Shown here in pieces: positions 27,703 through 38,283 of a DNA stretch of 43,416 bases. The notes beneath the pieces were generated by a model. The model did no database searches and was not told the DNA's origin. It saw only the letters and a list, made by a program, of their open reading frames with translations. The stretch comes from Sinobaca qinghaiensis (lineage in GTDB: Bacteria > Bacillota > Bacilli > Bacillales > Marinococcaceae). The position numbers and the translations under genes are program-made. Location of the stretch: positions 1 to 43,416 of the forward strand of contig NZ_RAPK01000001.1 of NCBI RefSeq assembly GCF_003610495.1, in the 5' to 3' direction. The stretch's first letter is position 1. Every line of letters begins with the position of its first letter.

Positions 27703-28002
27703 TTACAGCGGGGTCTGGGCTTCTTTTTCCCACTCCGTTGAATCAATTTCTTTTTGGCGGCTGTACTCCTGCAGGACCGCCTGCTGTATTTTTTCCCGTG
27801 CCCCTGTAGAAATCGGGTGGGCAATATCCCTGAATTCTCCATCGGGAGTACGTTTGCTTGGCATTGCTACAAAATAGCCATTGTTGCCGTCTATGACCCG
27901 TATATCATGGATCACAAATTCCCCATCCAGTGTTATAGATGCAATAGCGCGCATGCGCCCCTCTGTTTTCACACAGCGAAGCCTCACATCGGTTACTTCC
28001 AT
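27703..28002 (-). CDS. spoVG: SpoVG, RNA/DNA-binding regulator
   Basis: A small nucleic acid-binding regulator conserved in Firmicutes with or without spores; it also affects septation and virulence genes in Staphylococcus and Listeria. It has 99 residues, like the B. subtilis protein (97). The signature [38 protein letters not shown] and EFRDIAHP blocks are all intact. The ATG at 28002 has GGGGG 8 nt upstream; an in-frame GTG three codons earlier is less likely. It is monocistronic between two terminators and is preceded by a sigma-H-type promoter. Confidence 0.96.
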   Translation of the reverse strand: MEVTDVRLRCVKTEGRMRAIASITLDGEFVIHDIRVIDGNNGYFVAMPSKRTPDGEFRDIAHPISTGAREKIQQAVLQEYSRQKEIDSTEWEKEAQTPL

Positions 28003-28042
28003 CTGCTCCACCCCCTTTTTGTTTAAGATGTATATCAGCTAC

Positions 28043-28069
28043 ATTCAACAAAAGAAAAGAGAGTCCTTC
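28043..28069 (-). promoter_or_regulatory. spoVG promoter of sigma-H type
   Basis: On the minus strand GAAGGACTC (28069-28061), 11-bp spacer, GTTGAAT (28049-28043). The sigma-H consensus is RnAGGAwWW, 11-12 bp, RnnGAAT; the -35 core AGGA and the -10 match. An AT-rich block (28071-28095) lies directly upstream, as at B. subtilis spoVG, where AbrB binds. Confidence 0.7.
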
Positions 28070-28100
28070 TAAAAAAATTAAATTTTTAGAAAATGATGGT

Positions 28101-28136
28101 AAAAAAGCCCTCTTTCTTTTAACAAGAAAGAGGGCG
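28101..28136 (-). terminator. Rho-independent terminator of purR-ridA
   Basis: A perfect 12-bp stem GCCCTCTTTCTT/AAGAAAGAGGGC (28136-28125 with 28119-28108) has a 5-nt loop and TTTTTT on the minus strand. Confidence 0.93.
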
Positions 28137-28158
28137 AAGGCATTGTTTCACTGTTTAT

Positions 28159-28536
28159 TCAGGCATTAACTAACGCAATAACTTCTATTTCGATCAGTAC
28201 ATCTTTAGGGAGCCTCGCTACTTCTACACAGGAGCGTGCAGGCTGATGTTCACTAAAGTACTCTCCGTACACTTCATTAATCAAAGGAAATTCGTCCATA
28301 TTTTTAATAAATACCGTCGCTTTTACAACCGTATCCAGAGAAGCACCGGCTTCGGCCAGAACCGCCTGCAGATTTTTAAACACCTGATGCGTCTGCTCCT
28401 GCACGTTTCCTTCCAGCAGTTCTCCGTCTGCCTGAAGCGGGATCTGTCCGGAGCTGTAAAATAAATTGTTCACAATAATTCCCTGCGAATACGGCCCGAT
28501 AGCTTCGGGAGCATTTTTTGTAAATACTTTCTTCAT
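28159..28536 (-). CDS. ridA: RidA family enamine/imine deaminase (YabJ)
   Basis: Hydrolyses reactive 2-aminoacrylate-type enamines; the B. subtilis orthologue YabJ was first linked to purine regulation. It has 125 residues, standard size. [11 protein letters not shown] at the N terminus, the catalytic-site Arg in [13 protein letters not shown] (about 104-116) and EIEVIALV at the C terminus fit the YjgF/RidA signature. GGAGG precedes the ATG. It starts 3 bp after the purR stop and is cotranscribed with it. Confidence 0.95.
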   Translation of the reverse strand: MKKVFTKNAPEAIGPYSQGIIVNNLFYSSGQIPLQADGELLEGNVQEQTHQVFKNLQAVLAEAGASLDTVVKATVFIKNMDEFPLINEVYGEYFSEHQPARSCVEVARLPKDVLIEIEVIALVNA

Positions 28537-28539
28537 GTA

Positions 28540-29376
28540 TTATTCCTCCATTTTTAATTTATTCATAATATTGCCGGGCTCTGCTTTTACCTGCTTCTGC
28601 TGATTGTTTACATCCGCCAGCCTTGCAATGGAAACATAATCATCAACAAGACGCTCTTCTACGTCTTCTGCTTCTACAAGCACGCCGATGCCGACGACCT
28701 CTGCTTTAAATTCACTTAACAGATCCATCATGCCCCGGGCAGTTCCGCCCGCTTTCATGAAATCATCTACAATTAGAACCCGGGCGCCTTCCTGAAGGCT
28801 CCGCCTGGCCAGAGACATCGTCTGTATACGCTTAGCTGATCCGGACACATAGTTAATACTTACCATAGAGCCTTCCGTCACCCGGTGGTCGCGCCTTACT
28901 ACACTTACCGGCACGTTTAAATGGGAAGCAATGGCATAAGCAAGAGGAATCCCTTTCATTGCTACTGTCATCACGGAGTCAATTTTCTGTCCTGCAAATA
29001 CTGTAGCAAACAGGCGCCCGATTTCTTTCATAAGCTGGGGCTTTCCGAGAATATCCATCATATACAAATATCCGCCCGGAAGAAGGCGCTCTTTATCCTC
29101 AAGTTTTTCGCAAATATTCTGTACCAGTTCAGCTGCTTCCGCACCCTGAATTTTTGGTATGTATTTCACTCCGCCGCTCGCTCCGGCTACTGTGAGCAGG
29201 GAACCAATCCCCTGTTCTTCAAATACCTCTTTGACAATGGTCAAGTCTTCGCTGATAGAAGACTTGGCTGAATCATACCGATCTGAAAAATAACTTAGTG
29301 ATACGAGCTGGTGAGGGTGTTCTTTTAAGAAATGTGTCATATCTACAAGCCGTCCGCTTCGTTTCCATTTTTTCAT
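28540..29376 (-). CDS. purR: Purine operon repressor PurR (PRPP-responsive)
   Basis: Represses purine synthesis genes unless PRPP is high. It has 278 residues (B. subtilis 285). An N-terminal winged-helix domain (1-70, KRSGRLVDMTHFLKEHPHQ) is followed by a phosphoribosyltransferase-fold domain with the PRPP motif RVLIVDDFMKAGGTARGM. I chose ATG 29376, with GGAGG 5 nt upstream; an in-frame upstream ATG (29412) lies within the operator. The promoter carries an inverted pair of PurBox-like sites, so autoregulation is likely. Confidence 0.96.
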   Translation of the reverse strand: MKKWKRSGRLVDMTHFLKEHPHQLVSLSYFSDRYDSAKSSISEDLTIVKEVFEEQGIGSLLTVAGASGGVKYIPKIQGAEAAELVQNICEKLEDKERLLPGGYLYMMDILGKPQLMKEIGRLFATVFAGQKIDSVMTVAMKGIPLAYAIASHLNVPVSVVRRDHRVTEGSMVSINYVSGSAKRIQTMSLARRSLQEGARVLIVDDFMKAGGTARGMMDLLSEFKAEVVGIGVLVEAEDVEERLVDDYVSIARLADVNNQQKQVKAEPGNIMNKLKMEE

Positions 29377-29391
29377 GTAAACCTCCGTATC

Positions 29392-29436
29392 AAATCCGAA
29401 TATTATACCCAAAATATATCATTAATATACGGATTT
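29392..29436. promoter_or_regulatory. PurR operator pair over the purR promoter
   Basis: A plus-strand PurBox-like site (29392-29404, core CCGAA) matches AWWWCCGAACWWT at all but one position. An inverted partner (29436-29424) matches at all but two. They lie 19 nt apart. A minus-strand TATAAT (29407-29402) overlaps the first box and the expected -35 position overlaps the second. Confidence 0.7.
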
Positions 29437-29444
29437 AATCAAGC

Positions 29445-30305
29445 CTATTCCTCATGACGAATCATCCGTACTGCATAAACCTGGTCGCAGAACCCTCTAA
29501 GGGCATTATATACACGGTGCACCTTGGCTTCCTTTTCAATCAGGCCAAACACAGTCGGTCCGCTCCCGCTCATTAATGCGGCGTCCGCACCTGAATCAAG
29601 CATCCGTTCTTTAATCCGTGTAACCTCGGGATACATGGGCAGCGTCACTTCTTCAAGCACGTTGTTTAAGTTGGCACACACATCGGTAAAGCTTCCGGCT
29701 TCAAGCGCTTTTACAATAGCAGGGCTCGCAGGCTTTCGTTTTTTCCCCGCGTCTACTTTTTTATAAATGTCTCCTGTTGATACACCAATAGGCGGTTTTG
29801 CTAAAATCACCCAGCACGGAGGAGGTGCCGGCAGGAGCCTGATTTTTTCACCCCGGCCTGTAGCCAGTGCCGTCCCCCCGTAAACACAAAATGCCACATC
29901 AGAACCGATTTCTGCAGCATAAACGGCAAGTTCTTCTATAGAGAGACCCAGCCCCCACATTTCATTGGCACCTTTAAGCGCAGCAGCTGCATCACTGCTG
30001 CCTCCTGCAAGTCCCGCCGCTACGGGAATATATTTATGTATATAAATATGAAGACCGCTTTTTACCTTATACTTTTTCTGCAGAAGCCGCGCCGCCTGAT
30101 AAGCAAAATTCCGGTGATCCACAGGAAGAAAGCCTTCAGACATTTCTACGGTAATTTTACCGTCGGTACGCAGCGTAAAATCCAGACGATCTGCTAAATC
30201 CACTTGGGCCATAACCATTTCCACTTCATGAAACCCGTCTTCGCGCTTATGAAGCACATCCAGGCTCAAGTTAATTTTCGCAGGTGCTTTAATTGATCGT
30301 TTCAC
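29445..30305 (-). CDS. ispE: 4-diphosphocytidyl-2-C-methyl-D-erythritol kinase
   Basis: Fourth step of the MEP isoprenoid pathway. It has 286 residues (B. subtilis 289). The GHMP kinase features are present: [19 protein letters not shown] at the N terminus, the ATP loop [15 protein letters not shown] near 91-105, and [12 protein letters not shown] near the C terminus. The start is GTG at 30305, with AAGGAGA 7 nt upstream. It precedes purR as in B. subtilis. In B. subtilis sspF lies upstream; here the 262-bp gap holds only the veg terminator. Confidence 0.96.
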   Translation of the reverse strand: MKRSIKAPAKINLSLDVLHKREDGFHEVEMVMAQVDLADRLDFTLRTDGKITVEMSEGFLPVDHRNFAYQAARLLQKKYKVKSGLHIYIHKYIPVAAGLAGGSSDAAAALKGANEMWGLGLSIEELAVYAAEIGSDVAFCVYGGTALATGRGEKIRLLPAPPPCWVILAKPPIGVSTGDIYKKVDAGKKRKPASPAIVKALEAGSFTDVCANLNNVLEEVTLPMYPEVTRIKERMLDSGADAALMSGSGPTVFGLIEKEAKVHRVYNALRGFCDQVYAVRMIRHEE

Positions 30306-30463
30306 CTAACATTCTCCTTCTCTGTCTTCAGCCGCTGATAGCAGCCTTTGCATCTGCCGCATCATTATCTCTGTATATTTTAGTTGAAAACATCCTGTAT
30401 GTACAGTTTACGCCCGCAGAAGATCAGGCAGGACTTTTTTGAGGCCGGAATTATTTTTATGTA

Positions 30464-30510
30464 CAAAAAAAAGGCTCTGACAGAAAAATCTTTTCTGCCG
30501 GGGCCTTTTG
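30464..30510 (-). terminator. Rho-independent terminator of veg
   Basis: A long stem with two mismatches joins AAAAGGC...CAGAAA (around 30510-30492) to TTTCTG...GCCTTTT (around 30487-30466), followed by eight T residues on the minus strand. The rest of 30306-30567 shows no gene. Confidence 0.88.
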
Positions 30511-30567
30511 GTACGCACCTTATTATAAGGAGACGCACTTTTCATTCATATGTGGTGAAGGCTGCAA

Positions 30568-30828
30568 TTACATTTTTTCAACTAATACTTCTTCTTCTGG
30601 AAGAAAAAGCTGAACGGTTTTCGTGAGTACATCTGTGTAACTGTAAGAAATTCTTTCCACGTGATGCTTTTCCTTGTCAAGCTTCACAATAAAAACAGAA
30701 GGATATGTTTCTTCCAGAAAACCGGATCGTTCAATCGTTTTCTTTCTTCCTCCATTAGCAATAACCGTGACTTTTTTACCGACCTTTGCATCTAGCGACT
30801 CTTTAATTTCTACCAGTGTTTTTCCCAT
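30568..30828 (-). CDS. veg: Veg protein
   Basis: A small, highly expressed protein that in B. subtilis stimulates biofilm formation, reportedly through the SinR/SlrR branch. It has 86 residues, identical in length to B. subtilis Veg. [38 protein letters not shown] and [16 protein letters not shown] are the conserved blocks. GAGGTGG lies 10 nt before the ATG. It is monocistronic with tandem promoters. yabG, which lies between ksgA and veg in B. subtilis, is absent. Confidence 0.95.
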   Translation of the reverse strand: MGKTLVEIKESLDAKVGKKVTVIANGGRKKTIERSGFLEETYPSVFIVKLDKEKHHVERISYSYTDVLTKTVQLFLPEEEVLVEKM

Positions 30829-30856
30829 TGTCTAAGATCCACCTCACTCATACAAT

Positions 30857-30885
30857 AGTGTATCACCAGTGAACGATTATGTCAA
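30857..30885 (-). promoter_or_regulatory. veg promoter, proximal (sigma-A)
   Basis: Minus-strand TTGACA (30885-30880), 17-bp spacer, TGA-TACACT (30862-30857) with an extended -10. Confidence 0.8.
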
Positions 30886-30896
30886 GTAAATTTATG

Positions 30897-30926
30897 ATTA
30901 TATCAAGGATGGCTGGAGCATGTCAA
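30897..30926 (-). promoter_or_regulatory. veg promoter, distal (sigma-A)
   Basis: Minus-strand TTGACA (30926-30921), 18-bp spacer, TGA-TATAAT (30902-30897). Together with the proximal copy this repeats the tandem arrangement I recall at B. subtilis veg. Confidence 0.82.
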
Positions 30927-30998
30927 CGATTTAATTTGAAGAATTAAAAAGAAGAAAATACAGCTTCATTCTGCAGGTTAAAACGCGGCTCGTGCCCT

Positions 30999-32457
<1,459 letters not shown>

Positions 32458-33231
32458 TTATTTGTCTTCCAATCGAAACAGGCGTCTGGCATTAGCTGTA
32501 GTCCGGGCATAAAACGCTTCAGGCTCCATCCCTTTAAGCTCAGCGATTTTATCTGCGATAAGCGTGACATAGGATGGCTCATTTCGCTTGCCCCGGTAAG
32601 GGTGCGGCGCCAGAAACGGGCAGTCTGTTTCTATTAGAATCCGGTCCATCGGTACGCCTGCCGCTACTTCTTTTGGCAATTTGGCGTTTTTGAACGTTAC
32701 CGGTCCTCCAAAGGAAATATAAAAATTCATCTCCAGACATTTGGCGGCCATTTCTGCATCGCCTCCGAAGCAGTGCATAATGCCGCCGGTTTTTTCTGCC
32801 TGTTCTTCCTGCAGCACCGCCACGACATCTTCATGAGCTTCGCGGTCGTGAATTACAATCGGAAGATTTACTTTCTGGGCGAGACGGATCTGCTTTCGAA
32901 ATACTTCTTTTTGAATGTCTGCCGGCGATTTATCCCAATGATAATCCAATCCCATTTCACCAAGGGCAATCACTTTAGGATGGGAAGCAAGCTCTTCAAT
33001 CCAGCGCAGATCCTCCTCTGTCATATCTATAGCATCTACCGGGTGCCAGCCGACGGTCGCATAAATAAATTCATAGGTTTCTGCGAGTTCAATCGCCCTT
33101 CTAATAGTGGGACGATCGAAACCAATTACATTCATCCATTCTACGCCGGCTTTTTTTGCGCGTTCTATCACTTCTTCTACATCTTCATCAAATTGTTCTA
33201 CATTTAAATGCACGTGAGTATCAAACAGCAT
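32458..33231 (-). CDS. tatD: TatD family metal-dependent hydrolase (YabD)
   Basis: A TIM-barrel metallohydrolase, probably a 3'-5' DNase. It has 257 residues (B. subtilis YabD 255). Metal ligands are visible in FDTHVHLN (3-10), GEMGLDYHW (about 92-100), VIHDREAHED and the terminal ETDCPFLAP. ATG 33231 is preceded by AAGGAGG with 8-nt spacing; an in-frame upstream ATG (33279) would run into the metS terminator. It is cotranscribed with rnmV and rsmA. Confidence 0.93.
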   Translation of the reverse strand: MLFDTHVHLNVEQFDEDVEEVIERAKKAGVEWMNVIGFDRPTIRRAIELAETYEFIYATVGWHPVDAIDMTEEDLRWIEELASHPKVIALGEMGLDYHWDKSPADIQKEVFRKQIRLAQKVNLPIVIHDREAHEDVVAVLQEEQAEKTGGIMHCFGGDAEMAAKCLEMNFYISFGGPVTFKNAKLPKEVAAGVPMDRILIETDCPFLAPHPYRGKRNEPSYVTLIADKIAELKGMEPEAFYARTTANARRLFRLEDK

Positions 33232-33244
33232 ACGTGTATCCTCC

Positions 33245-33276
33245 TTATAAAAAAGGCAGGCCGGAGCCTGCCTTTT
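33245..33276 (-). terminator. Rho-independent terminator of metS
   Basis: A perfect 10-bp stem AAAAGGCAGG/CCTGCCTTTT (33276-33267 with 33260-33251) has a 6-nt loop and a TTTTTTAT tail on the minus strand. It sits about 20 nt before the tatD start. Confidence 0.9.
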
Positions 33277-33285
33277 CACTTCGAT

Positions 33286-35295
<2,010 letters not shown>

Positions 35296-35319
35296 TCAAT
35301 AGAAAAACTTCTTTATATA

Positions 35320-35381
35320 AAATAAAATAAACCCTCATCCTGCAAAGGGACGAGAGTTTTACTCACGCGGTACCACCCAAA
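35320..35381 (-). promoter_or_regulatory. T-box antiterminator/terminator of metS
   Basis: On the minus strand TTGGGTGGTACCGCG (35381-35366... ) is the T-box sequence that pairs with the uncharged tRNA acceptor end. A 12-bp terminator stem (35359-35348 with 35340-35329) and TTTATTTTATTTT follow, 40 nt before the metS start. Confidence 0.95.
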
Positions 35382-35475
35382 TTTCCCCGGCAGTCTGCCT
35401 GGGCTCGGTGCGCTTCTGCGGACTGCTTCAGCAGAAAACAGCGCTCATCTTTAACGCAGACATACGTTTCTCTTT

Positions 35476-35590
35476 TGTTTTATGCAAACTCAAGAGAAAA
35501 CTCCTCCCGGACCATTTTCGAAAATTCCAGCTGTACCGGTTTTCAGCATTCCCGGCTCTCTGTTACAGCGTCCTTTTGTACTTATCCTTT
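35476..35590 (-). promoter_or_regulatory. T-box stem I with Met specifier
   Basis: The minus-strand leader has GGATAAGTAC at its base, then CAGAGAGCCGGGAATGCTG (distal AG bulge and loop region), and returns through GAAAATGGTCC. The codon ATG at 35515-35513 lies directly before GTCC, which pairs with GGAC on the 5' side, as expected for a specifier loop. This identifies tRNA-Met as effector. Boundaries are approximate. Confidence 0.75.
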
Positions 35591-35632
35591 CACAGGAAAA
35601 CAGTATTCATATTTTACTGGATATCAACAATA

Positions 35633-35661
35633 AATATATCGGGGAACGCCTTCACTGTCAA
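35633..35661 (-). promoter_or_regulatory. metS leader promoter (sigma-A)
   Basis: Minus-strand TTGACA (35661-35656), 17-bp spacer, TATATT (35638-35633). Transcription would start near 35626, upstream of the T-box stem I. Confidence 0.82.
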
Positions 35662-35683
35662 TATCCTGGTCGCCGTAATTTAA

Positions 35684-35700
35684 TTCGACTTTTTTCGACA
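35684..35700 (-). promoter_or_regulatory. Tandem Spo0A-box-like repeats upstream of metS
   Basis: Minus-strand TGTCGAA (35700-35694) is a perfect Spo0A box and AGTCGAA (35690-35684) differs at one base. Their starts are 10 bp apart, one helical turn. They lie about 58-74 bp upstream of the predicted metS start site and about 210-225 bp upstream of the abrB start site. Confidence 0.5.
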
Positions 35701-35873
35701 AATTTAAATAAAATCATTTCTTTTTTATCCTTATATTGGATATGTAAATGGAAATTACACCAGGGGAGAAAACTAAATATATTTCATTAATACTGATTTA
35801 AATACTGATGCAGTAGTATTTTATGAATATGAAAAAATTTCTATATATTACAATAATGTAAAGTAAAAAATAT

Positions 35874-35902
35874 TTGACTTGGTTTCTAAACATTGGTATT
35901 CT
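35874..35902 (+). promoter_or_regulatory. abrB promoter (sigma-A)
   Basis: Plus-strand TTGACT (35874-35879), 17-bp spacer, TGG-TATTCT (35897-35902). The rest of the 688-bp gap between metS and abrB, roughly 35701-35873, is very AT-rich and shows no gene. Confidence 0.78.
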
Positions 35903-35923
35903 TAGGTTACAAATAGAGAAAAA

Positions 35924-35940
35924 TGTCGAAAGATGACATA
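35924..35940 (+). promoter_or_regulatory. Spo0A boxes downstream of the abrB promoter
   Basis: Plus-strand TGTCGAA (35924-35930) is a perfect box and TGACATA (35934-35940) a degenerate second copy 10 bp later. They fall at about +16 to +32, the position where Spo0A represses abrB in B. subtilis. Confidence 0.72.
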
Positions 35941-35971
35941 AAAAGATTTCAATCCTAGGAGGACGAACATT

Positions 35972-36265
35972 ATGAAATCAACAGGTATTGTACGTAAGGT
36001 AGACGAATTAGGACGAGTGGTTATTCCTATAGAACTTCGCCGCACATTGGAAATTGCAGAAAAAGATGCGCTGGAAATCTATGTGGATCATGACCGCATT
36101 ATTTTGAAAAAATACAAGCCGAACATGACCTGTCAGGTTACCGGTGAAGTATCAGATGATAACGTCTCTCTTGCCGGCGGTAAAATTATTCTCTCCCCGG
36201 AAGGCGCAGAGGAAATTATGAAAGATCTTCAAAGCTATACAAGCAAGCATAAGACGAACGCCTAA
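35972..36265 (+). CDS. abrB: Transition-state regulator AbrB
   Basis: A DNA-binding repressor of post-exponential genes. It has 97 residues (B. subtilis 96). The N-terminal swapped-hairpin domain (1-53, MKSTGIVRKVDELGRVVIPI) appears identical to B. subtilis over its DNA-contact residues, including Arg8, Arg15, Arg23 and Arg24. Cys54 in NMTCQVTGE is also kept. The C-terminal oligomerisation half diverges after residue 90. AGGAGG lies 9 nt before the ATG. It is the only plus-strand gene in the window, divergent from metS and convergent with rsmI, as in B. subtilis. Confidence 0.98.
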   Translation: MKSTGIVRKVDELGRVVIPIELRRTLEIAEKDALEIYVDHDRIILKKYKPNMTCQVTGEVSDDNVSLAGGKIILSPEGAEEIMKDLQSYTSKHKTNA

Positions 36266-36280
36266 AAAGCCAAATAAAGC

Positions 36281-36313
36281 AGCGGCATCCAAAAGGATGC
36301 CGCTTTTTTTTTT
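36281..36313 (+). terminator. Rho-independent terminator of abrB
   Basis: A perfect 10-bp stem AGCGGCATCC/GGATGCCGCT (36281-36290 with 36295-36304), an AAAA loop and nine T residues. Read on the minus strand it could also slow rsmI transcripts, but the tail there is poor. Confidence 0.95.
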
Positions 36314-36328
36314 GAAAGAAATGATTAT

Positions 36329-37201
36329 TTATTCTCCCTGAATTTCGTGATAGGCCGCATATACTTCACGCTTGGGAATATCCCGGTCGACAGCGGCCTG
36401 TTTAATCGCCTCTTTTGATGTCATTCCTTCTTTTATATAATAATGCACATGGCTTTGCAGGCTGTATTCTTCCCACCAGTCGTTTTTTTTCACAAGGTCT
36501 CCGCTTCCTGCTTCCACTACGAGTGAACATTCTCCTTTTATATGATGGGAAGCAGCATAATCAGCCAGTTCCGATATACGCCCGCGTGTAAATTCTTCAA
36601 AGCGTTTGGTCAGCTCTCTTCCGAGAGAAGCCTGGCGGTCTCCCCACACGCTGCTCATATCTTTAAGCATGTCTTTCAAACGATGGGGAGCTTCGTAAAA
36701 AATCAGCGGCGCCCCAACTTCAGAAAGCCGGTTCAGTTCTTCGAGACGATCTTTCTTTTTTCTTGGCAGAAATCCGTAAAAGTAAAATCCCTGGGCAGCA
36801 AGCCCCGATGCAGCCAGTGCAGGCAGAACCGCATTCGCTCCGGGAAGGGGAATAACAGGTATATCGAGGTCCACACACTGCTTTACAATTTCCAGACCCG
36901 GGTCGGAAACAAGCGGCATACCTGCATCACTTACTAACGCTACCACTTTTTGTTCATGAAGCGCCTGCAGAATAGCTTCTCCCTTGTACTGCTTGTTATG
37001 CTCATGGTAGCTGTTCATAGGAGTATGGATATCGAAATGCGAGCAGAGCTTTTTGGTTTGTCTCGTATCCTCCGCAAAGATAACATCCGCCTCCTTTAAA
37101 ATCCGGACGGCCCGCCACGTCATGTCTTCTAAATTCCCTATCGGGGTGGCAACCAAATACAGGCTTCCGCCTTCCTGTGCAAAACTATGTTGTTGTTTCA
37201 T
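36329..37201 (-). CDS. rsmI: 16S rRNA (cytidine1402-2'-O)-methyltransferase
   Basis: Methylates the ribose of C1402 in the decoding centre (YabC in B. subtilis). It has 290 residues. The TP-methylase fold is clear: LVATPIGNLEDMT (16-28), FAEDTRQTKKL, VSDAGMPLVSDPG and YEAPHRLKDML. GGAGGCAGGC precedes the ATG. Its start overlaps yazA by 17 bp. The order trmNF-yazA-rsmI matches B. subtilis. Confidence 0.96.
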   Translation of the reverse strand: MKQQHSFAQEGGSLYLVATPIGNLEDMTWRAVRILKEADVIFAEDTRQTKKLCSHFDIHTPMNSYHEHNKQYKGEAILQALHEQKVVALVSDAGMPLVSDPGLEIVKQCVDLDIPVIPLPGANAVLPALAASGLAAQGFYFYGFLPRKKKDRLEELNRLSEVGAPLIFYEAPHRLKDMLKDMSSVWGDRQASLGRELTKRFEEFTRGRISELADYAASHHIKGECSLVVEAGSGDLVKKNDWWEEYSLQSHVHYYIKEGMTSKEAIKQAAVDRDIPKREVYAAYHEIQGE

Positions 37202-37472
37202 GCCTGCCTCCTCTGTTGTTTTGAATCAACATTTCTTTTTTCTCCCGGTTCCAGGATTTAATTTCCCGTTCCCTCTGCAGTGCTTCCCGCTTGGTCAAAT
37301 ATGCTTCCTGATGCATTAAAACAAGAGGTCCCCGTCCTCTCGTATACTTCGCACCCTTTCCCGCTGCGTGGGCCGCTATTCTTTTTTCTACATTGTCGGT
37401 GTATCCGGTATACAAGGTATGGTCGGCGCAGCGAAGAATATATACATAATGCTGCTTAATCGCTTCCTTCAT
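37185..37472 (-). CDS. yazA: GIY-YIG nuclease-like protein YazA
   Basis: A 95-residue single-domain GIY-YIG protein of the UPF0213 type. YVYILRCADHTLYTGYT (9-25) carries the GIY/YIG pair (here YVY and YTG), with Arg in KRIAAH and Glu in REIKSWNREKK toward the end. Function is not established for this group. The ATG at 37472 is preceded by AGGAG at a longish 13 nt; the frame is open further upstream but would lie within trmNF. It overlaps both neighbours by 17 bp. Confidence 0.9.
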   Translation of the reverse strand: MKEAIKQHYVYILRCADHTLYTGYTDNVEKRIAAHAAGKGAKYTRGRGPLVLMHQEAYLTKREALQREREIKSWNREKKEMLIQNNRGGRHETTT

Positions 37473-38184
37473 AATATCTCTGAAACTCCTTTGTATATTG
37501 TCTCTGATCATCGTAAACAATCAAAGGGGGTTCTATTGTCAAACCCGGCCGGCCGGCTTTTATTCCTTCAAGCAGCAGAATATTTGCCGGGCGGTCCGCC
37601 AGGGGATGGATCCATTTCGCCCGTTTTGGTTCAATACCATACTGTTGATAGAGATGCACTAATTCCAAAAAGCGCTCCGGGCGAAGGACCATTGCTACTT
37701 TTCCTTTCTGCTTGACCATACGGGAAGCAGCTTTCACGATATCCTGCAGAGTGCCGTTTCGTTCATGGCGGGCGGCGTCAAAATGAGGATTGTTATGGTA
37801 CTCCGTTTCTCCGGCTGCAGCAAAGTACGGCGGGTTGCAGGTTACCAGATCAGCCTGGGCCGGCGGGGCAGTTGTTTCCCGTACATCTGCTTCGATGCAC
37901 TGAATTTGGGCGGAGAGATGATTGAGGTGTATACTCCGATCAGCCATATCTTTTAAACGAGGCTGGATTTCTACCCCTGTAATAGGCACCCGGCTTCTTG
38001 TTGATAATACGAGAGGAATTACTCCGTTGCCGCTGCACAGGTCAACAATACTGCCCTGCGTGATAGGTACCCAGGCAAACCTCGCCAGTAGTACGGCGTC
38101 CATGGAAAACGAAAACACGTCCTCACTTTGAATAATCTGCAGGTTTTTTGTTATGTAATCAATTCGTTCGTTCTGGTCTGTCAC
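37456..38184 (-). CDS. trmNF: tRNA1(Val) A37 N6-methyltransferase-like protein (YabB)
   Basis: An N6-adenine methyltransferase of the TrmN6 (YfiC) family. It has 242 residues (B. subtilis 247). The SAM-binding VDLCSGNGVIPL (about 47-58) and the N6-amino methylase motif NPPYF (about 115-119) are visible. The start is GTG, with GGGAG 9 nt upstream. B. subtilis YabB (TrmNF) has the same neighbours. The target tRNA is inferred from the family only. Confidence 0.9.
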   Translation of the reverse strand: MTDQNERIDYITKNLQIIQSEDVFSFSMDAVLLARFAWVPITQGSIVDLCSGNGVIPLVLSTRSRVPITGVEIQPRLKDMADRSIHLNHLSAQIQCIEADVRETTAPPAQADLVTCNPPYFAAAGETEYHNNPHFDAARHERNGTLQDIVKAASRMVKQKGKVAMVLRPERFLELVHLYQQYGIEPKRAKWIHPLADRPANILLLEGIKAGRPGLTIEPPLIVYDDQRQYTKEFQRYYEGSD

Positions 38185-38235
38185 GTGCTGCCACTCCCTT
38201 ATTCCAATAAACTGCCGGCTGTCATCTATTTACAC

Positions 38236-38276
38236 AAAAAGACTGCCCAAAGAGTGAAAAATCACTTTTAGACAGC
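38236..38276 (-). terminator. Rho-independent terminator of yabA
   Basis: A long stem of about 16 bp with G-U pairs and a 1-nt bulge (roughly 38276-38260 with 38256-38240) has a TTTT loop and is followed by TTTTTGTG on the minus strand. It lies about 10 nt after the yabA stop and before trmNF. Confidence 0.8.
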
Positions 38277-38283
38277 CTGTTCT

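Noticed and set aside
30306-30567. Possible sspF remnant between veg and ispE
   Set aside because: No frame with SASP motifs on either strand; only a terminator is seen.
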